In this document: one piece after another, positions 53,779 through 62,894 of the stretch | Layout of the letters: every line of letters starts with the position of its first letter | Numbering within the stretch: position 1 is the first letter of the stretch | Made by a program: the position numbers and the translations under genes | Assembly: GCA_029547185.1 (NCBI GenBank) | Contig: JAKPPU010000001.1 | Coordinates: 1-64,000, forward strand | DNA length: 64,000 nucleotides | Source: Deltaproteobacteria bacterium | GTDB lineage: Bacteria > Desulfobacterota > Desulfomonilia > UBA1062 | Reading direction: 5' to 3' | Notes under the pieces: model-generated | What the model was told of the DNA's origin: nothing | The model's input: the letters and a program-made list of their open reading frames with translations, nothing else | Database searches by the model: none

Positions 53779-55140
53779 ATGAGAAAAGCCGCATCATTTC
53801 TATTCATATTTGGGATAATTCTTCTTAGCGTCGAAGCGTTTGCCGGAAGCATTGATTATCTCTCAAATCAGAGTGCAGAGTATGTTATGAATTTCAGTAG
53901 GAACGCAGCAACAGATTCTGCAGACGCTGCAGTATATAATCCTGCTGGCCTTGCGTTTCTTCCAAGGGATGGCCTATACCTCAATGCGAGCTTGCAATAT
54001 ATCGACAAGCCTATGAGCGAAACATTCATGAATGTAAGATATGAGCAAAACGAGCCCTCATATGTGCCCAACTTGTACACTGTTTACAAGAAGGACAGGC
54101 TCGCTGCATTCTTTGCATTCAGTGTAACGGCTGGTGGGGGCAAGGCCAAGTGGACGGATGGAAGCGCCACAACTGCACCCCTAATATCGCAAATAGGGGG
54201 TGCAATAGCAGGAGGATTTGAACTCTTAAATCCCGGATTTGGTGGTAGCGGCACAACATCGATCAACGATCAGTGGATCGAGGGTGACAGTAGTTATGTG
54301 GGCTTGATGCCGGGTGTCGCTTATAAGATTAACGATAATGTTTCAGCATCCCTTGCAGTTCGATACATTATCTCAGAGCGGAGTGCGGCAGCCTTTGCAG
54401 ACTTTAACGTGGATGCCGTATTGGATGCGGTAGGTCCTGTTTACGAAGGTAACGAGACAAGAGTTATTATCGATGACAAATTCGAATATAAGGCCAACGG
54501 CATTGGTGCTGTCATAGGTCTCGATATCAAGCCTCTCGATAATTTGCTGTTTGGTATCCGGTACGAGACAGTAACCAAACTGGATTTTGAATACGACATG
54601 AAGAGACGTTCTGCCACCGTAAACGGCGTATCCAACCCACTTCTCGAAAGTCAATTGGCAGCCCTTGACAAGGACGGCAAAAAACTCCGTCGTGACCTTC
54701 CAGCAGTACTTGGCATCGGAATGGACCTAACTGTAATCCCAGGCTTCGATCTCTTATCGAGCTTCAACTATTATTTTATAGAGAACGCTGTATGGGAAGA
54801 CGCACGGGTTGATGGAAGAGACTATCATAATGGGTGGGAAATAAGCCTCGGGGCAACTTACAGAGTTATCCCTCCACTTAAGATAGGTGCAGGCTTCCTG
54901 TATACGATATCTGGTGAGACTGACGATACCCCATATGTAAATGAAAATCCGAACCTTAACTCACGCGGTGCAGCTGTTGGTTTCACGTATACCTTCACAC
55001 CTAATCTTGATGTAACTCTTGCGGCAGAACATACGTGGTATGTCACAGACAGTGTCAATGAAGGAACACCATTCGAGATCGAGTACAAGAGACACGTAAA
55101 TAATATAGCCCTTGGGATCCAGTATAGGTTCGATATGTAG
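53779..55140 (+). CDS. FadL/TodX-type outer-membrane transport protein
   Basis: A 453-residue outer-membrane beta-barrel for hydrophobic substrates. It has a signal peptide (RKAASFLFIFGIILLSVEAFA), the FadL hatch signature NAATDSADAAVYNPAGLAFLP, and a regular series of amphipathic strands ending IALGIQYRFDM with a terminal aromatic-rich residue pattern. ATG at 53779 has GGAGG seven bases upstream. In the catabolic island it is the probable entry route for the acid or its precursor. It is preceded by the duplicated promoter-operator region. Confidence 0.9.
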   Translation: MRKAASFLFIFGIILLSVEAFAGSIDYLSNQSAEYVMNFSRNAATDSADAAVYNPAGLAFLPRDGLYLNASLQYIDKPMSETFMNVRYEQNEPSYVPNLYTVYKKDRLAAFFAFSVTAGGGKAKWTDGSATTAPLISQIGGAIAGGFELLNPGFGGSGTTSINDQWIEGDSSYVGLMPGVAYKINDNVSASLAVRYIISERSAAAFADFNVDAVLDAVGPVYEGNETRVIIDDKFEYKANGIGAVIGLDIKPLDNLLFGIRYETVTKLDFEYDMKRRSATVNGVSNPLLESQLAALDKDGKKLRRDLPAVLGIGMDLTVIPGFDLLSSFNYYFIENAVWEDARVDGRDYHNGWEISLGATYRVIPPLKIGAGFLYTISGETDDTPYVNENPNLNSRGAAVGFTYTFTPNLDVTLAAEHTWYVTDSVNEGTPFEIEYKRHVNNIALGIQYRFDM

Positions 55141-55161
55141 CGATAAAGGCTTGATCACCGG

Positions 55162-55194
55162 GCGGTCGCATCGAAGCCTCCGCGATGCGGCCGC
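55162..55194. terminator. Strong GC-rich hairpin after the porin gene
   Basis: A 12-bp stem with one mismatch (GCGGTCGCATCG / CGATGCGGCCGC) and a 9-base loop stands out in A+T-rich DNA, 22 bases after the porin stop. No T-run follows, so termination is plausible but not certain. Confidence 0.5.
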
Positions 55195-55362
55195 AACTTC
55201 CAAGTGTTTATGTATATAAATCATGACCAGCTTGTTGATAAGTAAAACCCACTGAGATGCTGTGACAATGTTACTCAATTAGTGAATTATACCACTTCAT
55301 GTAACAATGCTAAATCATAATTGAATAGTTAAATATTAAATAAGAAGGAAAGGAGTAGGAGA

Positions 55363-55686
55363 ATGAGTAGAGAGTCTATTACAGCTGAAAAGATAATAGG
55401 TGTTTTCGCTCCCAAACTGGCTGAACTTACTGATCATGTTCTTTTCGGTGATATCTGGGAACGTAAAGAGTTATCGAAACGTGACCGGAGCTTGATAACC
55501 GTGTCTGCACTGATTGCCTTATATCGACCTGAACAACTTCGGTTTCATCTTGAAAAGGCACTGGATAATGGCCTTACGAAGGAGGAATTGTTCGAGGCAA
55601 TCACCCATCTTGCTTTTTATTCGGGTTGGCCCAATGCAATGACTGCCATTATGATTGCAAAGGAGATATTTTCCAAAAGGGATTGA
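55363..55686 (+). CDS. Carboxymuconolactone decarboxylase-family protein
   Basis: A 107-residue single CMD domain: GDIWERKELSKRDRSLITVSALIAL, LRFHLEKALDNGLTKEE and AITHLAFYSGWPNAM. It lacks the CxxC of AhpD peroxidase-type members and keeps the histidine and acidic residues of the decarboxylase type. Actual substrate unknown; it could decarboxylate or isomerise a lactone acid of the island's pathway. AAAGGAG precedes the ATG. Confidence 0.88.
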   Translation: MSRESITAEKIIGVFAPKLAELTDHVLFGDIWERKELSKRDRSLITVSALIALYRPEQLRFHLEKALDNGLTKEELFEAITHLAFYSGWPNAMTAIMIAKEIFSKRD

Positions 55687-56156
55687 CCCAGATGACAGGA
55701 GCCACATCCAAATTCATGTTATCCACATGTGCCCCTATAGCGGAAAAGAATATTAGTAAACTTTGCCGCGATCAGGAGTCTGACGGCATGAATGTGCATT
55801 GAATATGGCCAGATGCACCAGGATGGTCATCTTAGTTTTTAGATTTGTTTTTAAGTCTCAGGTTGGACTGTCGTCAATACCTAAAGAAATCGATATCTTT
55901 GTCTGCCCAGTCTGGTTTTTCAAATACCTTCCTGAATGACTTCTTGCAAATTCATTCGGGAAGTTTCGATTTCGTGAGATTATCAATGGCTTATCTGCTT
56001 TGAATGTATATAAGAAGATCACTGCAGATGAAAGAGGAATTTAAGGCATAGCTCCTTATAAGCGATGTTGTTTTCTTTTAAGCTGTAAGGTCGGGTCTCA
56101 ATTTGTACGATTTCAAGGGCAACAAATTTTTTTGGTCTAATAGCCTCGGAGTAGCC
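55687..56156. other. A+T-rich gap at the right end of the island
   Basis: I see no gene, tRNA or terminator in these 470 bases. The base composition shifts from A+T-rich to G+C-rich near 56200, marking the edge of the island. Confidence 0.5.
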
Positions 56157-57482
56157 TCAGATATAAGCCTGATCGTTTTTCAAATAGGCTGCCTCCCGGA
56201 TGCCTTTCTGTTCATCGACGAAGGAAAAGAGGATGCCGCCGGTCAGGAAGAGGAGCGAAATGGAGACGATGCCGATTCTCGATGCCAGAGTGCTTACGAT
56301 GCCGAAATTCCTCAGGAGCAGCCCTGTGGTTCCGATGAGGATGGGGCCGATGATCACGGCGAATTTGCCGAGCATGTTGTAGAACCCGAAGTACTCGGCC
56401 GACCTGCCTTCCGGGATGATGCGGGCATAGAAGGAGCGCGACAGCGACTGAATGCCTCCCTGGACGAATCCGATCATGACGGCCAGGATGTAGAATTCAT
56501 ACTTGAAGGTAATGAATGAACCGAAGACCGAGATGATAAGGTATACGCCGATGGCGATGAGGATCGACCGCTTGGCCCCGATCCTCTGTCCGAGCCGGCC
56601 GAACAGGAGCGCGCAGGGGAAGCCGACGAACTGGGTGATGAGGAGCGCCGGGATAAGGTCGTTCGCCCTGAAGCCGATCGAGAGCCCGTAGTCTACGGCC
56701 ATGAGGACGATCGTGTTCACCCCGTCGATATAGAACCAGTATGCCGCGAGAAAGAGGAAGATCGTCTTCATGCGCCTGATCGTGCGGAAGGTCTGCCCCA
56801 GCTGCCGGAACCCGGCCTTTATCATGTCGATGCCGAGGGCCTCGCCGGGAGACCGCCGCTCTCTTACGAACAGCACGAGCGGAGTTGAGAAGACCAGCCA
56901 CCAGATGCCCACGCTCAGGAAGGAGAGCCGCACGGCCTGGGATGCGTTCGAGAGGCCGAAGAGCGAGGGCTTCAAGGTCATCCATACGTTGAAGGCGAAG
57001 AGGAGCCCGCCTCCGAGGTAGCCGAGGGAAAAGCCGAGGCTGGAGACGAAGTGCATCCTGGTGCCCGACGCCACGCCCGGGAGCAGGGAGTCGTAGAACA
57101 CATTGCCGCCCAGGAAGCCTATAATGGCAAGGGTATAGACGCCTAGGGCAAGCATCCACGCGCCCTTGGGTATGAGCACCATGGACGACGTCATGATGAT
57201 GCCCGTGAGGGCGAAGAAGACGAGGAACCGCTTCTTTGCCGTGCCTTTGTCGGCAATGGCCCCGAGTACCGGCGACGCCAGGGCGATGACGATGCCCGAG
57301 AGGGAGTTCCCCATGCCCAGCCGCGCCGTGCTCACGGTGGAGTCCATGCCCGCACACCAGTACTGCTTGAAGAAGATGGGAAAGAACCCCGCCATGACCG
57401 TGGTGGCAAAGGCGGAGTTCGCCCAGTCGTAGAGCGCCCAGGAAAAAACGGCTCTGCGTCCCGGATCCTTCATGCCCTTCAT
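56157..57482 (-). CDS. UMF1-type (Atg22-like) major facilitator transporter
   Basis: A 441-residue MFS protein with about twelve helices. The start FSWALYDWANSAFATTVMAGFFPIFF and the SSLGFSLGYLGGGLLF segment are signatures of the UMF1/Atg22-like family, exporters thought to handle amino acids or other small molecules in bacteria. Substrate unknown. The cyclophilin gene precedes it on the same strand by 26 bases. Confidence 0.88.
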   Translation of the reverse strand: MKGMKDPGRRAVFSWALYDWANSAFATTVMAGFFPIFFKQYWCAGMDSTVSTARLGMGNSLSGIVIALASPVLGAIADKGTAKKRFLVFFALTGIIMTSSMVLIPKGAWMLALGVYTLAIIGFLGGNVFYDSLLPGVASGTRMHFVSSLGFSLGYLGGGLLFAFNVWMTLKPSLFGLSNASQAVRLSFLSVGIWWLVFSTPLVLFVRERRSPGEALGIDMIKAGFRQLGQTFRTIRRMKTIFLFLAAYWFYIDGVNTIVLMAVDYGLSIGFRANDLIPALLITQFVGFPCALLFGRLGQRIGAKRSILIAIGVYLIISVFGSFITFKYEFYILAVMIGFVQGGIQSLSRSFYARIIPEGRSAEYFGFYNMLGKFAVIIGPILIGTTGLLLRNFGIVSTLASRIGIVSISLLFLTGGILFSFVDEQKGIREAAYLKNDQAYI

Positions 57483-57508
57483 CTCACCGCACCATAGGAA
57501 TGCAGAAG

Positions 57509-58099
57509 CTATTTTTTCCCTGAATCTCCTGTCTCGACAAATGCGCGCCTGATGGCCACGGGTGTGGCCGGAACGTCGCTGTACATGCCTTTCGAAGTCG
57601 TGGGAAGGTTTTCGATGGCATCGACCGTTTCCATGCCCTCGACCACCTTGCCGAACACGCAGTATCCCCAGCCGCCAGGCGTCTTTGATTTGAAGTCGAG
57701 AAATTGGTTGTCCACCGTATTGATGAAGAACTGGGACGTCGCGGAGTTGGGCTCCTGCGTGCGTGCCATGGCAATGGTCCCCCGAAGGTTTTTCAGGCCG
57801 TTGTCCGCCTCGTTGACCACCGGCGCATTTGTCTTCTTCTGCTGCATGTTCCCGGTGAGGCCGCCGCCCTGGATCATGAATCCCTTGATCACGCGGTGGA
57901 AGATGGTTCCCTCATAAAAGCCGGAATCGACGTAGGAGAGGAAGTTCTCGACGGTTTTCGGGGCAAGGGCTTTGTCGAGCTCGATGACGATCTCTCCCTT
58001 GTCTGTCTCGAAGTGCACCCTCGGATGATCGCCTGCTGCCAGCGCGGAGGGGACGAGGCCGGAGAGCAGGATAGACGCGATAGGAGCGAAATGTCTCAA
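57509..58099 (-). CDS. ppiA: Periplasmic peptidyl-prolyl cis-trans isomerase (cyclophilin)
   Basis: A 196-residue exported cyclophilin with a signal peptide (residues 1-21). Core motifs are VENFLSYVDSGFYEGTIFHRVIKGFMIQGG, TIAMARTQEPNSATSQFFIN and YCVFGKVVEGMETVD; the catalytic Arg is in FHRVI. Likely helps folding of envelope proteins. The divergent UMF1 gene sits 26 bases downstream on the same strand. Confidence 0.93.
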   Translation of the reverse strand: MRHFAPIASILLSGLVPSALAAGDHPRVHFETDKGEIVIELDKALAPKTVENFLSYVDSGFYEGTIFHRVIKGFMIQGGGLTGNMQQKKTNAPVVNEADNGLKNLRGTIAMARTQEPNSATSQFFINTVDNQFLDFKSKTPGGWGYCVFGKVVEGMETVDAIENLPTTSKGMYSDVPATPVAIRRAFVETGDSGKK

Positions 58100-58198
58100 A
58101 ATATTACCTCCTGTGAAGAGAATGCTGAATGCGGGTTAATCTCTCACATGAGCGCCCGGTCCACAAGGGAAAACGAAGGCTCTTCCTTCAAGAGAAGA

Positions 58199-58687
58199 TC
58201 ACCGGCTGGAGGACGCCCTCGTCTCGAGCCAGTCCTTGACCGCCTGGCCGGTCCCGAACGGCCATGGCCTGATCTCCGCAGGGTCTACGCACTTGAACTC
58301 CTGAAGCTCTTCACTCATCCTGATTTCGCCTTGGGCGACGATGTGGAAGGCGAGGATGAGCTGGTTCATCTCGATGAATGAGTAATAGCCGATGAAGCCC
58401 TCGATCCTTCCGTCGAGGTCGAGCTCTTCTTTCACCTCTCTCAGGGCCGCATGGTCCGGGGTTTCCCCCTTCTCGAGGAAACCGCTCACCAGACCGAACA
58501 TCTTTTCCGGCCATCCCTGATTGCGCACGAGGATGACTTTGCCCTCGTGCTCGACGATCGCTGCGACGATCGGCACCGGGTTGTCCCAGAACACATAACC
58601 GCACGCATCTGCCGGGCACGCCTTCCTCGTCCTCGAGTCGATCTCCTTTGCGACGAGCCTGCTGCCGCATTTAGGACAGAAATCCAT
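58199..58687 (-). CDS. Nudix hydrolase with N-terminal zinc ribbon (NudC-like)
   Basis: A 162-residue protein with CPKCG and CPADACG cysteines (residues 4-30) and a Nudix box GFLEKGETPDHAALREVKEEL (about 70-90). The zinc ribbon plus Nudix arrangement is that of the NADH pyrophosphatase family. Its substrate is unconfirmed. It is the second ribbon-Nudix gene in the window, unrelated in sequence outside the motifs to the one at 10143. Confidence 0.9.
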   Translation of the reverse strand: MDFCPKCGSRLVAKEIDSRTRKACPADACGYVFWDNPVPIVAAIVEHEGKVILVRNQGWPEKMFGLVSGFLEKGETPDHAALREVKEELDLDGRIEGFIGYYSFIEMNQLILAFHIVAQGEIRMSEELQEFKCVDPAEIRPWPFGTGQAVKDWLETRASSSR

Positions 58688-58909
58688 ACACCCTTCCTTT
58701 CATCGCCGGCGAGTTCTCCGCCTTTCTCCTATATTATAGAATTGGCCCCTTTTATCAAATAATTTCCTTGAAAAAGATAACGATCCCCAAAAAGTCATGG
58801 CCAACCCCATATATCCACTGGATTTCTGTTTCCCGCGTGCCCTATTAGTGCTATGTGGTCATATCGTTGACGGGCTTCGTGCCGTCGATCAATTGTTTCG
58901 GGCAGGAGA

Positions 58910-59812
58910 ATGCAGCAGAGAACATCCCTACTTCCCTTGATATGCCTTGTCCTGGCCATGGTGCTCTGGGCCAGCTCGTTCATTGCCCTGAAGCTCGCCT
59001 TCGAGGCATACGATCCCATGGTGGTGATCTTCGGACGTATGGCCGTGGCAGGCATGTGCTTTCTGTTCTTTGCAGGGAGGTTCAGGGGGATTGCCTGGAG
59101 AAGGTCCGACCTGAAGCTCGTCGCCTTCATGGTTTTCTGCGAGCCGTGCCTCTACTTTCTTTTCGAAACCCATGCCGTGCGGAACACTACCGCGTCCCAG
59201 GCAGGCATGATCACGGCCGTGCTTCCGCTCATGGTGGCCGTTGCAGCGAGCGTGTTTCTCCATGAGCGCGTTTCGAAGAGGACCCTGGCAGGCTTCGTCA
59301 TCGCCATTGCAGGGGTCATTCTCTTGAGTGCCTCGAGCGTTCCGTCCGAGAGTGCGCCCCATCCTGCCCTGGGAAATTTTCTCGAGGTGCTTGCCATGGT
59401 CTGCGCCATCGGATACACCATCACCCTCAAGAAGCTCACTGCGCGCTACAGTCCGCTGGTCCTAACGGCGCTTCAGGCATTCGTCGGGAGCGTATTCTTT
59501 TTCCCCTTCCTTCTGCTTCCAGGAACCTCTCTGCCTACCGAGTTCCTGCTCGTTCCGGCCCTTAGCATCGTGTATCTCGGCATCTTCGTCTCTATCGGGG
59601 CCTACGGGCTCTACAACTTCAGCGTAAGCCGGATGCCGGCAAGCCAGGCTTCTGCTTTCGTCAACCTGATCCCGGCCTTCACGGTTTTTCTGGGATGGCT
59701 GATCCTGGGGGAGAGATTCACCCCGCTTCAGTACGTGGCCTCCATCATAGTCTTCACGGGGGTATTTCTGAGTCAGGACAGACCGGACAAGACCGTGAAA
59801 CAGGAGATCTAG
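58910..59812 (+). CDS. EamA-family (DMT) transporter
   Basis: A 300-residue ten-helix carrier with two EamA repeats: LVLAMVLWASSFIALKLAFEAYDPM near the start and AYGLYNFSVSRMPASQASAFVNLIPAFTVFLGWLILGE near the end. Substrate unknown. AGGAGA lies just before the ATG. Confidence 0.92.
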   Translation: MQQRTSLLPLICLVLAMVLWASSFIALKLAFEAYDPMVVIFGRMAVAGMCFLFFAGRFRGIAWRRSDLKLVAFMVFCEPCLYFLFETHAVRNTTASQAGMITAVLPLMVAVAASVFLHERVSKRTLAGFVIAIAGVILLSASSVPSESAPHPALGNFLEVLAMVCAIGYTITLKKLTARYSPLVLTALQAFVGSVFFFPFLLLPGTSLPTEFLLVPALSIVYLGIFVSIGAYGLYNFSVSRMPASQASAFVNLIPAFTVFLGWLILGERFTPLQYVASIIVFTGVFLSQDRPDKTVKQEI

Positions 59813-59897
59813 AGTCGGATCGTGCGGCATAAGGGTATCGAAACAAATGAAAAAGCCCACCCCGCTTTCTCACGTATCATCCCCATTCCTTCCCTCT

Positions 59898-59921
59898 GTC
59901 ATCCCCGTGAAAACGCATGGG
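59898..59921. repeat. Degenerate REP-like arm
   Basis: gtcatccccgtgaaaacgc resembles the cggggatgac arm of the element at 7142-7169. Further scattered tcattccc pieces occur at 59984-60014. Confidence 0.4.
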
Positions 59922-60014
59922 CGTTAACGTAAGAGAGATGGGCACTGATTTGAACAGCTTGAGCCATGGCGGGATGATATTTCGTCATTCCCATCTTCTC
60001 TCTTGTCATTCCCT

Positions 60015-60833
60015 TTAGAACCTCATGACCTCGTTCGGGTTGGGAATCAGGACGACCGTGCCCGGCGCATGCTCGCGGACCCGTCCGACGAACCCGCCGA
60101 GATCGGCCAGAGGCATGGCCCGGATGTTGCCCGATGCCGGTATCCGAGAGGTGAAGTCATCGAAGTGGAAGGGAACCACCACCTCCGGCTTGAGCATCCC
60201 GGTCAGCCGTGAAACATAGTTCGGGACCTTCTTCCATCCAGGGACGCACATGAAGAGGATGTCGCACCTCTGGTCCTCCATCTCGGATTCGATGAAATTC
60301 GCGCTGCCTGCATGGACGATGCTGACACCCCCCACCTCTATCCTGGGCATGAACACGGTGCCGTGGCGGTATTCGAGGGCTTTGAGCGGGGGCTCGCAGT
60401 CAGGATCGATCTCTCCGGGGTAGGGCACCCTCCCGAGGAATACGAGCCCGTGCCGGGAGAGTATCATGTGGAGCCTTATGCCGCCGTCGAGCTCGAGGAC
60501 CTCGCCCCCCCTGCAGACGCTCATCCCCGGGGGCGCTCCCGAGATCTCCATGAGCGTTTTCAGACTCGAGCTCCCCACCACCCTGCAGCGGAGCTCCTTT
60601 GCGATGCAGGGAATATCGAGGGCATGGTCGAAATGGGTGTGGCTGCATACGACAGCCGAGACCTTTCTGTCGAGCTTCGAGATGTAGGCCCTGACCTTTT
60701 CGGATGATGGAGTGAGGCTTCCCAGCAGGACATTGAGTTTGCCCGGCCTCGAGAGATACGGATCGATGAGGACAACGGAATCGTCTACGGAGAGTTCGAG
60801 TCCGGCAGCGCCGAGCCAGCGCACCTCTACCAT
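60015..60833 (-). CDS. UlaG-like metallo-beta-lactamase-fold hydrolase
   Basis: A 272-residue MBL protein of the UlaG/L-ascorbate-6-phosphate lactonase-like group: VRWLGAAGLELSVDDSVVLIDPYLS at the start, CSHTHFDHALDIP as the metal motif, later HAGSANFIESE and VVPFHFDDF. Two-metal hydrolase; substrate unknown. It follows the flavin-reductase-like gene by 13 bases and is probably co-transcribed with it. Confidence 0.85.
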   Translation of the reverse strand: MVEVRWLGAAGLELSVDDSVVLIDPYLSRPGKLNVLLGSLTPSSEKVRAYISKLDRKVSAVVCSHTHFDHALDIPCIAKELRCRVVGSSSLKTLMEISGAPPGMSVCRGGEVLELDGGIRLHMILSRHGLVFLGRVPYPGEIDPDCEPPLKALEYRHGTVFMPRIEVGGVSIVHAGSANFIESEMEDQRCDILFMCVPGWKKVPNYVSRLTGMLKPEVVVPFHFDDFTSRIPASGNIRAMPLADLGGFVGRVREHAPGTVVLIPNPNEVMRF

Positions 60834-60846
60834 ATGGGGTACCTCG

Positions 60847-61377
60847 TCAGATCAGTGAATATTCCCCTGTCCCGAAGATGGCCACGATCTCACCAAAGAA
60901 CATCCTGTGGTAATCCTTGTTCGGATAATTCTCCTCGATGGAGGGATCGAGGAAATGCTCGGGGTTGAGGTCGCTCCAATAGATCTTCCTGAGCTCGATG
61001 ATGAGCTGCGCCTCGCTGAAGCCCGGCGCCGCTACCTTGGTGGAAGGTATGGGCGTGAGGCCGGCTTCGGCAATCTTGTCGACGTTCCTGCCCGAGCGGC
61101 TTCCCAGGATCTGCAGGGCATCCCGGTATTTCTTTCCGAACGCACAGATGGTGAAGCTGTCGTACTTGTTCATGAACTCGAAGGTGTACCTCCCGGGCCG
61201 GACCACGACCTGGGCAAAAGGCATATTCCACATGACCCCGAAGCTTCCCCACCCTATGGTCATGGCATTGAACTTCCCGGCCTCGAAATCTCCACAGGTG
61301 AGGACCAGCCACTGCCGCGCCAGGATCGTATGCGGTTCGATGAGGAACTCCGAGTAATTGATCGGTCTTCTTTTCAT
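60847..61377 (-). CDS. Flavin-reductase-like (flavoredoxin-type) protein
   Basis: A 176-residue FMN-binding split-barrel protein. The pattern NAMTIGWGSFGVMWNMPFAQVVVRP and FEFMNKYDSFTICAFG is typical of archaeal/anaerobe flavoredoxins and flavin reductases, which carry electrons between ferredoxin, flavins and small acceptors. It lies first in a two-gene unit with the UlaG-like hydrolase. Confidence 0.85.
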   Translation of the reverse strand: MKRRPINYSEFLIEPHTILARQWLVLTCGDFEAGKFNAMTIGWGSFGVMWNMPFAQVVVRPGRYTFEFMNKYDSFTICAFGKKYRDALQILGSRSGRNVDKIAEAGLTPIPSTKVAAPGFSEAQLIIELRKIYWSDLNPEHFLDPSIEENYPNKDYHRMFFGEIVAIFGTGEYSLI

Positions 61378-61605
61378 TTCATATCCTCCCGGTTCATCTT
61401 TTTGCTCTCGCTGCTTTTAGGCATACCGGACCCTGTCCTCCATTGCGATATCACATGTGCAATACGCCATATCAATAGTATTGAGGGGAGATAATACTGA
61501 TATCAATAGTATCGAACATTAATGGGGGTGCGTGACTCAAGGCGGAGCTGCATGACAAGGTATCCGCATATCTCCTGAAAAAAGCGGGTGCTTTGTGAAG
61601 ACGGA

Positions 61606-61860
61606 TTACTTGTTCCCGCCTTCCTGCTCCTCCCCGTAGGTTCCCCTCCTGATATCCTGCTGAATCTTCTCTATCTCGCTCTCGCTGATCCTGTTGATCT
61701 GTTGCTTTATCTTTTCTCCTTTTTCGACCATGTTCTTTCCCGTGATCTCGGCGGATGTTTCCCTGGCTGCCTTGTCCGCATCGCTTCCGCTGCAGCCGGC
61801 CAGGGTGCAGGCAACAAAGGACAGAGTGACGATGAGGGGTGCGAGTGATTTCTTTATCAT
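61606..61860 (-). CDS. Small lipoprotein
   Basis: An 84-residue lipoprotein: lipobox LAGC and a mature helical charged region (EITGKNMVEKGEKIKQQIN..ESEIEKIQQDIRRG). The ATG at 61860 is at 11 bases from GGAG; ATG 61869 lies too close to it. Family unknown; it may be an envelope stress or scaffold protein. Confidence 0.65.
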   Translation of the reverse strand: MIKKSLAPLIVTLSFVACTLAGCSGSDADKAARETSAEITGKNMVEKGEKIKQQINRISESEIEKIQQDIRRGTYGEEQEGGNK

Positions 61861-61913
61861 GGCTTTCATTTCTCCTTGTCTGTTTTTTAAAGAGAAGAGG
61901 GGCGGTGGACAGT

Positions 61914-62780
61914 TCATCGGAGATGTTTGAGTGCCCATCCGGCCGTCAGCTCCATAACGGTGCGCTTGTTCCTGTCCATATGCCCCAGGTGGCCGTTTCC
62001 TTCTATGATGTGGAGCCCCTTCGTGCATGTGAGGGTACCGTAGAGGAGGCGTGCGGACTCCGGTTTGTCGATCTTGTCCTCGGCCCCGTGAAGCACGAGG
62101 GTGGGGACCTTGATATCATGCACTCTCCTGATGGTATCCACAACGGTCGATTCCTTGGTGCCGGGGAAGGGAAAGGCAGACCACATCTCTATGACCCTGG
62201 GGTTCCTGCCCCAGGCGGCATTGATCTCGGGATCGCTTGCCACCTCCATCTTTGCGCACGAGCCGACGAGCGAGACCTGCAGGCCCGTGCCGGTGAAAAG
62301 GCGCTTTATCCGCCCGAGAGCGCTCAGGACCTCGATGCCGATCCTGTCGGGGATGTTCGAGACGGGTCTTACCGTAGCATCCAGGGTGATGAGGGCCTGA
62401 ATGCCCGGCTCGACGAGGGAGCATTCGAGCACGGCCGTCCCCCCTGAGGAGAACCCGAAGGCGCCGATCCTCTTTGCATCGATCCGGCGGTGCGCCTGCA
62501 GGGCGGCGAGGGCGGCGCGGATGTCCGCCACCCAGTCCTCGATGACGACATGATAACGGTCTCCTCCGCTCTCGCCGAAGCCGTGCATATCCATGGCGAG
62601 CGCGGCTATGCCCTTGCCTGCGAGGAATTCGCAGAACTCGAAAAGGTTTTCTTTGAAATCCATGGCCCCGTGGCACATGATGAGGGCTGGGCAGTCTCCG
62701 TGTGCATCGGGAAGAAAGAGTACGGAGGCTATCTTTTCCCCCAGGGAGGTGAATGACAAGCTCTCTCTCACTGTCCTCAT
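61914..62780 (-). CDS. Alpha/beta hydrolase
   Basis: A 288-residue serine hydrolase: oxyanion region CHGAMDFKEN, nucleophile in GFSSGG (Ser about 113), acid in HGAEDKID and His in GNGHLGH near the C-terminus. No signal peptide, so cytoplasmic. It resembles the dienelactone-hydrolase/esterase group; the substrate is not readable. Confidence 0.88.
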   Translation of the reverse strand: MRTVRESLSFTSLGEKIASVLFLPDAHGDCPALIMCHGAMDFKENLFEFCEFLAGKGIAALAMDMHGFGESGGDRYHVVIEDWVADIRAALAALQAHRRIDAKRIGAFGFSSGGTAVLECSLVEPGIQALITLDATVRPVSNIPDRIGIEVLSALGRIKRLFTGTGLQVSLVGSCAKMEVASDPEINAAWGRNPRVIEMWSAFPFPGTKESTVVDTIRRVHDIKVPTLVLHGAEDKIDKPESARLLYGTLTCTKGLHIIEGNGHLGHMDRNKRTVMELTAGWALKHLR

Positions 62781-62894
62781 ACCATTAACCGCAATGTTAC
62801 CGTATATAACACGTTGACCGGCGGAAGGCTGCAGGTGTTTCCTCGATGTCAGAGAAGCAATAAAACCGCCGGAGGGCCTTTCCTCGCGCTCGGA

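Noticed and set aside
55687..56156. tRNA gene as attachment site at the island edge
   Set aside because: No cloverleaf, T-loop or CCA-like end could be found; no integrase is present either.
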